DNA of 7,255 bases from NCBI GenBank assembly GCA_014730235.1, contig WJIO01000099.1, positions 1-7,255 of the forward strand, given 5' to 3'. The stretch is from Candidatus Poribacteria bacterium (GTDB lineage Bacteria > Poribacteria > DTPJ01 > WJIO01). The notes under the pieces were generated by a model, which was given only the letters and a program-made list of their open reading frames with translations, searched no databases and was not told where the DNA came from. The stretch's first letter is position 1. Every line of letters starts with the position of its first letter. Below are positions 1 through 5,984 of the stretch, piece by piece. The position numbers and the translations under genes are program-made.

Positions 1-173
1 ATTATTATGTTTTTGGGCGCGACTTCCTCCCGCATCTCAGATGGAAGCATCTGGCGTCGGGACCTGTTTCGCAAAGCTATTGCCACAGATTTTTTTGCTT
101 CTTCCTGTCCGATAATATATTTGTCTAGTTCTTGAACGATTTGACGTGGTGTAAGTTTTTTATCTAATCCCAC
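1..173 (-). CDS. hslU: HslU, ATPase subunit of the HslVU protease (5' part only)
   Basis: HslU is the AAA+ unfoldase that feeds substrates to the HslV peptidase in the cytoplasm. Only the first 57 codons are present; the gene runs off the left edge before the Walker A motif. The translation has the diagnostic family N-terminus: [17 protein letters not shown] (residues 7-23), then [14 protein letters not shown], then the [12 protein letters not shown] stretch that precedes the P-loop. The start is GTG at 173-171, chosen because AAGGAGG (179-185 on the minus strand) lies five bases upstream and the family motif begins immediately after. One small oddity is Ser38, where many HslU proteins have Trp (RNRWRR). 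The gene lies downstream of hslV after a 115-base gap and is probably cotranscribed with it, since I see no strong promoter in the gap. Confidence 0.95.
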   Translation of the reverse strand, partial: MGLDKKLTPRQIVQELDKYIIGQEEAKKSVAIALRNRSRRQMLPSEMREEVAPKNII

Positions 174-288
174 GTTTGCCTCCTTGTCAAAATTCGACGT
201 TCCCGCCTTTTAGGTTTAAATAATGTGTTAGAGGCTATTCTTGTTTTTAGGGAAAATTTGAGTAGAAAAGCTAAATACTCAGACACAA

Positions 289-825
289 CTAGGCGGGACC
301 CAATTCCTCGACCAGTATTTGATCGTTGGTATAGATACATATCTCTGAAGCAATCTTCAGAGCCTCTCTGACGATTTCAGGAGCTGTTAAAGTCGAGTGC
401 CGAACAAGGACTTTGGCAGCGGCCAGGGCGAAGTTTCCTCCACTACCTATGGCTAATATTCCATCATCTGCGGAGATTATGTCGCCGCTTCCTGAGATCA
501 CATAAGAATGATCCCGGTCTGCGACAGCAAGCATAGCTTCAAGTCTTCTTAAAACCCGGTCTGATCTCCATTCTTTGGCAAGCTCTACTGTGGCGTTCAC
601 AAGATTGCCGTTATATTTATCCAGGTTATTTTCCAACTTTTCGTAGAGAGCCATAGCATCTGCAACTGCACCAGAGAATCCTAAAAGAACCCTATCTTTG
701 TAGATTCTTCTTATTTTCTTTGCATTCTGTTTGACTATGGCATTATCCAGGGTGACTTGACCGTCACCTCCTAATGCAACTTTGCCGTTATGTCTAACAG
801 AAAGAATAGTGGTACCATGAAACAT
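289..825 (-). CDS. hslV: HslV, peptidase subunit of the HslVU protease
   Basis: HslV is the proteasome-like threonine protease that degrades proteins unfolded by HslU. The protein has 178 residues, normal for the family. It starts [11 protein letters not shown], so a four-residue propeptide would be removed to expose Thr5 as the catalytic N-terminal nucleophile. The other active-site residues are in register: Asp21 in GGDGQVT, Lys37 (mature Lys33) in KKIRR, and Ser128 in the IGSGG loop. [17 protein letters not shown] and the C-terminal EICIYTND are also typical. The reading frame is open 18 codons further upstream (to 879), but that start would lie inside the -35 box. The start at 825 follows a purine-rich AGGGGG Shine-Dalgarno (831-836) and matches the family N-terminus. 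hslU follows downstream. Confidence 0.96.
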   Translation of the reverse strand: MFHGTTILSVRHNGKVALGGDGQVTLDNAIVKQNAKKIRRIYKDRVLLGFSGAVADAMALYEKLENNLDKYNGNLVNATVELAKEWRSDRVLRRLEAMLAVADRDHSYVISGSGDIISADDGILAIGSGGNFALAAAKVLVRHSTLTAPEIVREALKIASEICIYTNDQILVEELGPA

Positions 826-840
826 AATTTCCCCCTGAAT

Positions 841-862
841 TTGCAACATAATGATATTGCAA
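841..862. promoter_or_regulatory. Operator-like imperfect palindrome over the hslV -10 box
   Basis: The 22 bases 841-862 form an imperfect palindrome, with TTGCAA at each end and 9 of 11 base-pair positions symmetric. It covers the -10 element and the predicted transcription start of hslV. The placement fits a repressor site, but A+T-rich palindromes arise easily by chance and no regulator gene is nearby. Confidence 0.3.
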
Positions 863-879
863 TACAAGGTATTTGTCAA
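851..879 (-). promoter_or_regulatory. Sigma-70 type promoter of hslVU
   Basis: Reading the minus strand, TTGACA (879-874, perfect -35) is followed by a 17-base spacer and TATCAT (856-851, five of six -10 bases). The predicted transcription start is near 844, giving a leader of about 20 bases that contains the hslV Shine-Dalgarno. It lies directly between the end of the upstream aldolase gene (898) and hslV, so hslVU has its own promoter. I see no heat-shock (sigma-32) signature. Confidence 0.8.
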
Positions 880-897
880 GTACAGATTTCCCCATAT

Positions 898-1662
898 CTA
901 CTGATTGAGGCACGTTATTTCTGAGACAATCTTGGAGGCGGAAGATTTTAACATTCCTGCATCTGAGCTAATGGCCACGAACTGAAACCCCTGTTCCACT
1001 CGCCTGTTTACAGCTTCGGTAGTTGCGCAGTGTATACCCGCAGGTTTCCCGACTTCCTTAGCTGATTGCAAAACACTCATGACGGCGGCTTCGTGTTCTG
1101 GATCAGAGCAATGGATATCGGGTTTAATGCCCATTGATCCAGCCAGATCGTTAGGGCCAATGAAGCATGCGTCTACTCCGTCCACAGCAAGAATTTCTTG
1201 TGCGCTTTTAACCGCTTCGATATGTTCAATCTGCACTATAACGGCTATTTCGTTATTTGCTTCGGCGAAATAATCCGAGCCATAGACCATAGCTCTTCCA
1301 CCGCCTAATGATCGCAGCCCTTCAGGTGGAAATTTCATGGCTTTTACGGCCTGCTCCGCTTCTTCCGGGGAATTTACCATAGGGATCACAAGCCCCATGG
1401 CGCCAGCGTCTAAAAGCCTCTTTATAAGAATAGGATCGTTCCATGTTACCCTTGCCATAGGTATAGTATCCGTTGTGCAGATGGCCTGGAAACAATGGAC
1501 AGTAGTTTCAAATCCTACCGGGCTGTGTTCTGTATCAACCACCAGCCAGTCGAATCCAGCATGGGCCATGTATTCGGCTGATACCCATGAAGCCAGAGAA
1601 AGCCATGCTCCAATGGCTGGTTTTTCTGATGCTAATTTTTTCTTTACTGTGTTTTTTTTCAT
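898..1662 (-). CDS. HpcH/HpaI-family aldolase (2-keto-3-deoxy acid aldolase type)
   Basis: This is a 254-residue class II pyruvate aldolase of the HpcH/HpaI family. Members cleave 4-hydroxy-2-keto acids, such as 4-hydroxy-2-ketoheptane-1,7-dioate or 2-keto-3-deoxy sugar acids, into pyruvate and an aldehyde using a divalent metal in the cytoplasm. The active-site set is complete by comparison with E. coli HpaI: His46 in VVDTEHSP, Arg71 in MARVTW, metal ligands Glu146 in QIEHIEA and Asp172 in IGPNDLAGSMG. GAMGLVIPMVNSPEEA and FPPEGLRS are also family motifs. The frame is open to 1785, but its first 41 codons translate an inverted-repeat element (including CFRRND from the dispersed palindrome). 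The start at 1662 has AGGAGA eight bases upstream (1671-1676) and gives the normal family length. The exact substrate cannot be read from sequence. No pathway partner is adjacent. Confidence 0.9.
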   Translation of the reverse strand: MKKNTVKKKLASEKPAIGAWLSLASWVSAEYMAHAGFDWLVVDTEHSPVGFETTVHCFQAICTTDTIPMARVTWNDPILIKRLLDAGAMGLVIPMVNSPEEAEQAVKAMKFPPEGLRSLGGGRAMVYGSDYFAEANNEIAVIVQIEHIEAVKSAQEILAVDGVDACFIGPNDLAGSMGIKPDIHCSDPEHEAAVMSVLQSAKEVGKPAGIHCATTEAVNRRVEQGFQFVAISSDAGMLKSSASKIVSEITCLNQ

Positions 1663-1685
1663 GTGTTGCTTCTCCTGAAGTGTTA

Positions 1686-1821
1686 AAATATTTGGTTCTT
1701 CCGGGTTCAGTGTGGTAAAGATAAGAAACTTCTTTACGCTGTCATTCCTGCGAAAGCAGGAATGAAAAGCTGAGAGCATTTTCAATTATTACCACACTGA
1801 ACCCGGAAGAACCAAATATTT
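1686..1821. repeat. 33-bp perfect inverted repeat enclosing a palindromic repeat (MITE-like)
   Basis: Bases 1686-1718 and 1789-1821 are perfect reverse complements over 33 bases, separated by 70 bases. Each arm ends with the self-complementary AAATATTT on its outer side. The interior carries a full copy of the dispersed palindrome (1741-1765). The 136-base layout resembles a miniature transposable element with long terminal repeats, or a large cruciform or RNA hairpin. In the minus-strand transcript the structure would end nine bases before the Shine-Dalgarno of the aldolase gene, so it could influence that gene's expression. No transposase is present in the window. A clear target-site duplication is not seen, unless AAATATTT itself is one. 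Confidence 0.85.
1741..1765. repeat. Dispersed palindromic repeat, copy 1
   Basis: CATTCCTGC (1743-1751) and GCAGGAATG (1756-1764) form a perfect nine-base-pair stem closed by a GAAA loop. The same core (GTCATTCCTGCGAA) recurs near 6976, at 7024 and, inverted, at 7093. This marks a short dispersed intergenic family of REP/MITE type. Repeats of this general form are known from many bacterial genomes. Confidence 0.8.
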
Positions 1822-1869
1822 AGACTGAGAATTCTAAAAAAGTTCTTAAAGCGAAAAACCTGATCTTTT

Positions 1870-1897
1870 TGTCATTCCTGCTTTCACAGCATTTTCA
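1870..1897. repeat. Internally deleted copy of the palindromic repeat unit
   Basis: Bases 1870-1881 (TGTCATTCCTGC) repeat 1740-1751, and 1888-1897 (AGCATTTTCA) repeat 1775-1784, in the same order and orientation. The two blocks are six bases apart here and 23 apart in the full copy. This looks like a duplicate of the neighbouring element that has lost the right half of its palindrome. No gene overlaps it. Confidence 0.6.
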
Positions 1898-1934
1898 TTT
1901 TTTAGTATATCCTTAAGCGTCAGCATTATAATTC

Positions 1935-1963
1935 AGGATACCAGAATGTAAGTTTTAGGTCAA
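1935..1963 (-). promoter_or_regulatory. Candidate sigma-70 promoter for the HpcH/HpaI aldolase gene
   Basis: On the minus strand TTGACC (1963-1958) is followed by 17 bases and TATCCT (1940-1935). This gives five of six -35 and four of six -10 matches. A perfect TATAAT also lies at 1930-1925, but with no good -35 at the right distance. Either would give a leader of about 260 bases that includes the 33-bp inverted repeat. The promoter begins just after the terminator of the upstream gene. Confidence 0.45.
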
Positions 1964-1978
1964 TATGGATTTTGCTTT

Positions 1979-2020
1979 AAAAAACATAAGTTCGAAACTG
2001 TATACAGTTTCGAACTTATG
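1979..2020 (-). terminator. Rho-independent terminator after the Omp85 fusion gene
   Basis: Bases 1985-2020 are a perfect 36-base palindrome: 18-base arms starting CATAAGTTCG with no designed loop. In the minus-strand direction six T residues follow (1984-1979). It begins 37 bases after the stop codon at 2058. The stem is A+T-rich and unusually long. A terminator is the simplest reading. A symmetric protein-binding site is possible as well. Confidence 0.75.
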
Positions 2021-2057
2021 AGAGAGCTGGCTGAGTTGTGGTTGTGACTGAATTGAC

Positions 2058-5000
2058 TTAAAACATTCGGGCTATGCGCGCACTGACGATAAAATCAACA
2101 TCCTCGTCATCCCTGACCGGAGAGGCAAAATTAACCCTTAATGACCCAAGTTGTAAGCCTATACCCAGATCGGTATTCAAATCATCAAAGTCTATATTAT
2201 CGTTATAGAACCATGCGTTACCTGAGTCCACAAAGAACACTATACCTATTCCCGGAGGCCATTTTGTCATAACCCAGTATTCAGCGTTGATCAATACCAT
2301 TTTGTCTCCTGCAAATTCCTTAAACGGATAACCCCGGAGAGTTCCTATGCCACCGAGAAAGAGTTTGCGTGGATGTAAAATGGAAAGTTCCCGGTCTGTT
2401 GAGGCTGCTTTTATACGGAACATAAGGAACTGGTTTCCAGAAAGACGATTGTACCTTCTTATATTAACTTTATAAAGGGAAAAATCGAAGTCACCGCCTA
2501 ACTGGTTACCAGCCCACTCGGCAGAAAAAGTGTTATACCAACCGTTACTGGGGTTTTTACTTGAATTTCGGGTGTCTATTGTGTATTCTGCGATAACACT
2601 TTTCATTCTGCCCTCTTCAATAGGTGGATTTTCGGGTTTATATTTTTCGTCTTCCAAACGATATTTTATGCGCGTTTCGCTGTCCTGAGTCCACCGGAAT
2701 TCATCGGACCAATCGTCATCTGCGTAGGCCCTGTCAAGTAAGCTCCAATCGCTGTTTTTAGCAAGGCTTCTATATTCGTCATTTCTGTATTTAATTTTGA
2801 ATTCTGTATCTGAAGTTACCTTTTGTCTGAGATTAAGCTCATAACCTTCCCGCTGATAGAAATCCCTCCAGGCTTCACCAAGTATAAATTCTGCTATAAA
2901 GTGCTCAGTGTCAGAAACAAGATTTCTATCGTTTGTATCGGTTATTTTGTGAACATCAATACCTATTATCGGCCTATTTTTCGTTCCAAACAGGGATTTT
3001 TCCACTCCAAAACGATAGTTCCAGATTTTGCTGGAAAAACCATAAAGGAATTCGCAGTAGGCCTTTGAGCCGGTGTAATTGTTTTCCAGAGCTAAGTATG
3101 GACCCCATTGAACGCCATGAACCCGGTTGAATTCGCCTTCTCCATCAAATTTAAATTTCGTCAACCTGCCTTCTTCAACGTTAATATAAACTATATTGGT
3201 TCCATCATCAGCCTTTTCTGTTCCCCAATCCGCGCTGCGTATATATGAAAGCCGGGATGTCATAGTATAAACAGCGTTATCTATGCTTTCCTTCTTAATA
3301 AGCTGTCCTGTTTTCAGATCCAGGGCTTTTGTTATATCCCTGGTTCGGACTTTTTCGTTACCGCGTATTTCAATTTTATCTATTAATCCCTCCTCAATAT
3401 CAAGGGTAAGGGTGTTGGCTATTACAGAACACCTGACAGCCGCCACCTGATAGCCTTTTTGTTTATAAAGTTTTTCTACAAGCCCACATTTAGCTCTTAT
3501 TGCCTTCCTGGTAGTAACAGGAGATTCAAGGTTAAAATAGTCAATAAGCTGTTCTTTTGAAAATACTGTTGCGCCATTAACCTGTACCCTGGATATTGAA
3601 ATTATCTCTTTTTCCACAACTTTAACAACAACATGAACTCCGTTGTCATTTTCAGTTAAATCTATACCTGTTTTTTCAAACCAACCTGTAGATTCCAGGC
3701 GTTTTTTGGCTTTTGATAAATTATCTACATCTGCTATGTCTCCAACCCTTAGCTTCATGGCCTTTATTATCTTTTTCCGGGATATTCTTTCGTTGCCCTC
3801 AACTGATATATGGGATATAGTTAAGGCCTGTTCAGATGGGGTCAAAGGCTCATCTTCCATTTCTATTTCCATCAATTCTGAGACAAATTTTACCTCGCCA
3901 AATCTCTCAGGTACATGGGGCCAATCACCATATTCATAGGTAGGAGACCAGAAACTGTATTCTTTTCTACGCTGTTCCATGCGAAAGATATTCATCATCA
4001 ATGTATCCCCTTCCTTAATTTCTACCTGCATGGATGAATGGGGTATACCCATCTCTATACTCCAGAAGTCCTCCCTGATTTCGGTTTCATATATCCCCTC
4101 TGAATCCCAGTCAATACCAAGCTCAGATTCGACAGCGCTTCGCTTTTCAGGCACGGCCTTGGCTACATGCTGATCAAATACTGCACCGATGGCATTTATG
4201 GCAATATGATAGTAGTCTTCATTTCCATTGAATGTAGGATCAAGAAATATCTGAACCAGATCATCATTCCAGGCATGTCTGTCATCTTCAGTATTTAACA
4301 CCGCTATATTTTCTATAGATGATTCATAGCATTTAACTCCTATGTATACGCTTTGTTCATCCCAGAGTATATAAGCTTCAGTTGGCTCTTTGGGTTCTTC
4401 CATACCATCAGGCCAAAGGAAATTATCTATTTTAGCCGCCTTGTTCCAACAATCGTCGTCAAGAAGTCCGTCAATATCAGGTGGATCCAGTGTATAAAGG
4501 GCTTCTATATAAGGAACTTCCTTTATCTGTTCTTCCATTTCCATATCTTCAATTTTATATTCTTTTGGCTGAAATCCTGGTCTTGCAATAATTTTTTCAC
4601 CTGACAGTATATTAACTTTTCCGGTTACTGCTTCGACTTTAAGCAAAGGCCCACCGTCATGTAATTCCATTTTTAACTTATTTTTATCTACAGTTTCGGT
4701 CTTTGTTATGGCATCTGAATGTATTTTATAGTTTACAGAACCGGTATGGGAAACGACATCTAAATTTGCGGCATAGCCATCGGGTATGGTAACAGTCACC
4801 GGGCCAGAGACTGTAACAATTTTTATGGGTACGGAGAAATCATCGCCGATTACCAGGTTTATTGGGCCATTTGCTGTGCCAAACAAACTTTCGCTGTCCA
4901 GAAGCATCTGGACATCTATTCTTCCGTTAATTGTCTTTACTGATGCAGAACCAATTGAATTTTTTATGTCAACATCTCCGTTTACACTCTCTGTTTCAAT

Positions 5001-5414
5001 TTCACCTTTGATTCCTGATACAGTTATTGATCCATTCGTTGTCTCCAATTCCAGATTTGAATCTTCCGGGACAAGTATATCGTAATTTATGGAAAGGTCT
5101 TTTGGTTTAAATATTGAAAAATTCGGGGATATTTTGACTTTATCATCTTCCTTCTCTATCTTTATATTAACATCATCCAACCTATCCCGATCCTTACCAG
5201 ACATCTTGCTGGCTTTAATCTCTATTTCAGCTTTCTCCCATCCTCTCATCCTTATATTCCCATTTATATTTTTAAGCTGGATGGTCGAGAACCTGTCTAC
5301 AGGCATTAATTGTTGATATTCATCTCCATAGCTGGCGGATACAAGACAAAATAATAAAATTGAATAAATAATAATTGGAATATCCGTTTTTTTTGTTATC
5401 AATCCCGCTTTCAT
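2058..5414 (-). CDS. Omp85-family outer-membrane protein with DUF4097-like and CBM9-like N-terminal domains
   Basis: This 1118-residue protein is predicted to sit in the outer membrane with its N-terminal domains in the periplasm. A signal peptide (about 1-30; hydrophobic 13-27, likely cut after SYG) is followed by a DUF4097-type beta-solenoid (about 33-275, with turns such as TTNGSITVSG, ESVNGDVDI and KTINGRIDV). Next is a CBM9-like domain (about 303-512; DPPDIDGLLDDDCWNKA, VYIGVKCYES). Three POTRA domains follow (about 530-602, 604-676, 677-749; ISVEGNERISRKKI opens the first, IEIRGNEKVRTRDI the third). A C-terminal barrel (about 750-1118) has the Omp85 signature LRGY at 1026-1029, FVDSGNAW at 1061-1068 and a terminal Phe. 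Family members insert or translocate proteins across the outer membrane. Three POTRAs recall TamA more than five-POTRA BamA. ATG at 5414 follows AGGAGGT by four bases. A sigma-54 promoter match lies upstream. The client and the ligand are unknown. Confidence 0.9.
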   Translation of the reverse strand: MKAGLITKKTDIPIIIYSILLFCLVSASYGDEYQQLMPVDRFSTIQLKNINGNIRMRGWEKAEIEIKASKMSGKDRDRLDDVNIKIEKEDDKVKISPNFSIFKPKDLSINYDILVPEDSNLELETTNGSITVSGIKGEIETESVNGDVDIKNSIGSASVKTINGRIDVQMLLDSESLFGTANGPINLVIGDDFSVPIKIVTVSGPVTVTIPDGYAANLDVVSHTGSVNYKIHSDAITKTETVDKNKLKMELHDGGPLLKVEAVTGKVNILSGEKIIARPGFQPKEYKIEDMEMEEQIKEVPYIEALYTLDPPDIDGLLDDDCWNKAAKIDNFLWPDGMEEPKEPTEAYILWDEQSVYIGVKCYESSIENIAVLNTEDDRHAWNDDLVQIFLDPTFNGNEDYYHIAINAIGAVFDQHVAKAVPEKRSAVESELGIDWDSEGIYETEIREDFWSIEMGIPHSSMQVEIKEGDTLMMNIFRMEQRRKEYSFWSPTYEYGDWPHVPERFGEVKFVSELMEIEMEDEPLTPSEQALTISHISVEGNERISRKKIIKAMKLRVGDIADVDNLSKAKKRLESTGWFEKTGIDLTENDNGVHVVVKVVEKEIISISRVQVNGATVFSKEQLIDYFNLESPVTTRKAIRAKCGLVEKLYKQKGYQVAAVRCSVIANTLTLDIEEGLIDKIEIRGNEKVRTRDITKALDLKTGQLIKKESIDNAVYTMTSRLSYIRSADWGTEKADDGTNIVYINVEEGRLTKFKFDGEGEFNRVHGVQWGPYLALENNYTGSKAYCEFLYGFSSKIWNYRFGVEKSLFGTKNRPIIGIDVHKITDTNDRNLVSDTEHFIAEFILGEAWRDFYQREGYELNLRQKVTSDTEFKIKYRNDEYRSLAKNSDWSLLDRAYADDDWSDEFRWTQDSETRIKYRLEDEKYKPENPPIEEGRMKSVIAEYTIDTRNSSKNPSNGWYNTFSAEWAGNQLGGDFDFSLYKVNIRRYNRLSGNQFLMFRIKAASTDRELSILHPRKLFLGGIGTLRGYPFKEFAGDKMVLINAEYWVMTKWPPGIGIVFFVDSGNAWFYNDNIDFDDLNTDLGIGLQLGSLRVNFASPVRDDEDVDFIVSARIARMF

Positions 5415-5491
5415 GTTTACCTCCTGATTTCATCAATTAAACGTGCAACGGATCAACCTGCAATCTCGTGGAATTATCTGATTTAAGTTAG

Positions 5492-5507
5492 CGCAAGCAT
5501 TGTGCCA
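5492..5507 (-). promoter_or_regulatory. Sigma-54 promoter for the Omp85 fusion gene
   Basis: The minus strand reads TGGCACAATGCTTGCG, matching the sigma-54 consensus TGGCAYRNNNNTTGCW at every specified base except the last. GG and GC have the correct -24/-12 spacing. The predicted start near 5481 gives a leader of about 65 bases to the ATG at 5414. Transcription would require an ATP-dependent enhancer-binding activator. None is encoded in the window. Confidence 0.7.
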
Positions 5508-5523
5508 AATACAATTCCCTATG

Positions 5524-5536
5524 TATCAAACTATTA
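5524..5536 (+). promoter_or_regulatory. Candidate IHF-binding site
   Basis: TATCAAACTATTA matches the IHF consensus WATCAANNNNTTR at all specified positions. It lies about 17 bases upstream of the minus-strand sigma-54 promoter, between that promoter and the direct repeat at 5598-5650. IHF often bends DNA in that position. The local A+T richness makes a chance match plausible. Confidence 0.35.
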
Positions 5537-5597
5537 TATGTCTATGTCTCCAATAAAGGCAGTAATTCTTTAATCGCTGATATTATTCATGCTCAAA

Positions 5598-5650
5598 TAC
5601 AGAATATTGTTTTATGACACACCTCTTGTTGTAATATGACTACAGAATAT
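5598..5650. repeat. Direct repeat TACAGAATAT, possible activator sites
   Basis: TACAGAATAT occurs at 5598-5607 and 5641-5650, 43 bases apart start to start (close to four helical turns). The pair lies between the two sigma-54 promoters, about 85-140 bases from each predicted start. That is a normal distance for upstream activator sequences of enhancer-binding proteins. The assignment is inferred from position and repetition only. Confidence 0.35.
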
Positions 5651-5708
5651 CATAATAAATTAATTGGGTAAAACATCTTTTTAGCAGTATTGCAACTAAA
5701 AACCCCAT

Positions 5709-5724
5709 TGGCATACAGGTTGCA
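5709..5724 (+). promoter_or_regulatory. Sigma-54 promoter, plus strand
   Basis: TGGCATACAGGTTGCA matches TGGCAYRNNNNTTGCW at every specified base. The predicted start is near 5735. Downstream are a perfect Shine-Dalgarno and a very short ORF (5782-5808), and then a long hairpin with a T-rich tail. The plus-strand unit would therefore be only about 240 bases long. Confidence 0.7.
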
Positions 5725-5781
5725 TATAAAATCTGACTGTTATAAATGATTCAGATTTGCGAAAACAAGGAGGTATAAGAT

Positions 5782-5808
5782 ATGCAGTTCTCGCGTTCAA
5801 TTCTATAG
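5782..5808 (+). CDS. Eight-codon ORF (leader peptide or truncated gene remnant)
   Basis: ATG at 5782 is preceded by AAGGAGG (5767-5773) with an ideal eight-base spacer, and the frame reads MQFSRSIL before TAG. The initiation signal is as good as that of any real gene in the window, and it sits about 47 bases after the predicted sigma-54 start. The ORF may be a leader peptide, the start of a gene whose body has been lost, or a dual-function small RNA. No further open frame continues from it. I do not recognise the peptide. Confidence 0.3.
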   Translation: MQFSRSIL

Positions 5809-5847
5809 TCGGGTTTAAAATAGCATTTTAATTGAAACTCATGCTTT

Positions 5848-5980
5848 CGGGAGGAAGAAGTTCCTGTTGAGGCTTGTATTAGACAATAGACTCTGAGTTT
5901 CTGGATTTTAACTAACTGGTTAATTAATCCCTGAATGAAAGTCTCAACAGGAAATTCGTCCTCCCGGTTTTAAATTTTCC
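5848..5980 (+). terminator. Long hairpin with T-rich tail, candidate terminator of the plus-strand transcript
   Basis: Bases 5848-5871 (CGGGAGGAAGAAG...) and 5943-5966 (...GTCCTCCCG) are reverse complements at 22 of 24 positions, the two exceptions being A/G mismatches. Weaker pairing continues inward across the 71-base loop. On the plus strand GTTTTAAATTTT follows (5967-5978), as expected for a terminator of the sigma-54 transcript. No T-tract follows in the minus direction, so it suits the GH29-like gene (stop at 5985) less well. The 119-base layout could instead be a MITE with 24-base terminal repeats. Confidence 0.55.
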
Positions 5981-5984
5981 ATGA

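Larger units (their letters stand above)
5415..5984. other. 570-base divergent regulatory region without a substantial gene
   Basis: No long coding frame is supported here. Reading left to right it holds the leader and sigma-54 promoter of the minus-strand Omp85 gene, an IHF-like site, a direct repeat, a plus-strand sigma-54 promoter, an eight-codon ORF with a strong Shine-Dalgarno, and a long hairpin followed by T-rich sequence. An 8-bp inverted repeat (AAATCTGA 5729-5736, TCAGATTT 5751-5758) straddles the predicted plus-strand start and could be an operator or an RNA hairpin. Confidence 0.7.

Noticed and set aside
201-298. Inverted repeat TCCCGCC / GGCGGGA flanking the hslV-hslU gap
   Set aside because: The arms are only seven bases long with an 84-base separation, and one arm lies within the end of hslV. 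It is not convincing as a terminator or attenuator.
289-879. Longer hslV reading frame starting at 879
   Set aside because: The upstream ATG lies within the -35 hexamer of the promoter, and the extra 18 residues have no counterpart in HslV. The start at 825 has a Shine-Dalgarno and the MFHGTT N-terminus.
1079-1678. Plus-strand open frames opposite the aldolase gene
   Set aside because: They lie fully antisense to a well-supported gene with complete active-site residues, and their translations show no recognisable domain.
2823-5316. Several plus-strand open frames opposite the Omp85 fusion gene
   Set aside because: They are antisense shadows of a single long coding frame and have no family motifs.
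5400-5414. Lipoprotein signal for the Omp85 fusion (Cys23 in the signal region)
   Set aside because: The residues before Cys23 (LLF) do not fit a lipobox, which needs a small residue immediately before Cys. A standard signal-peptidase I site near residue 30 fits better.
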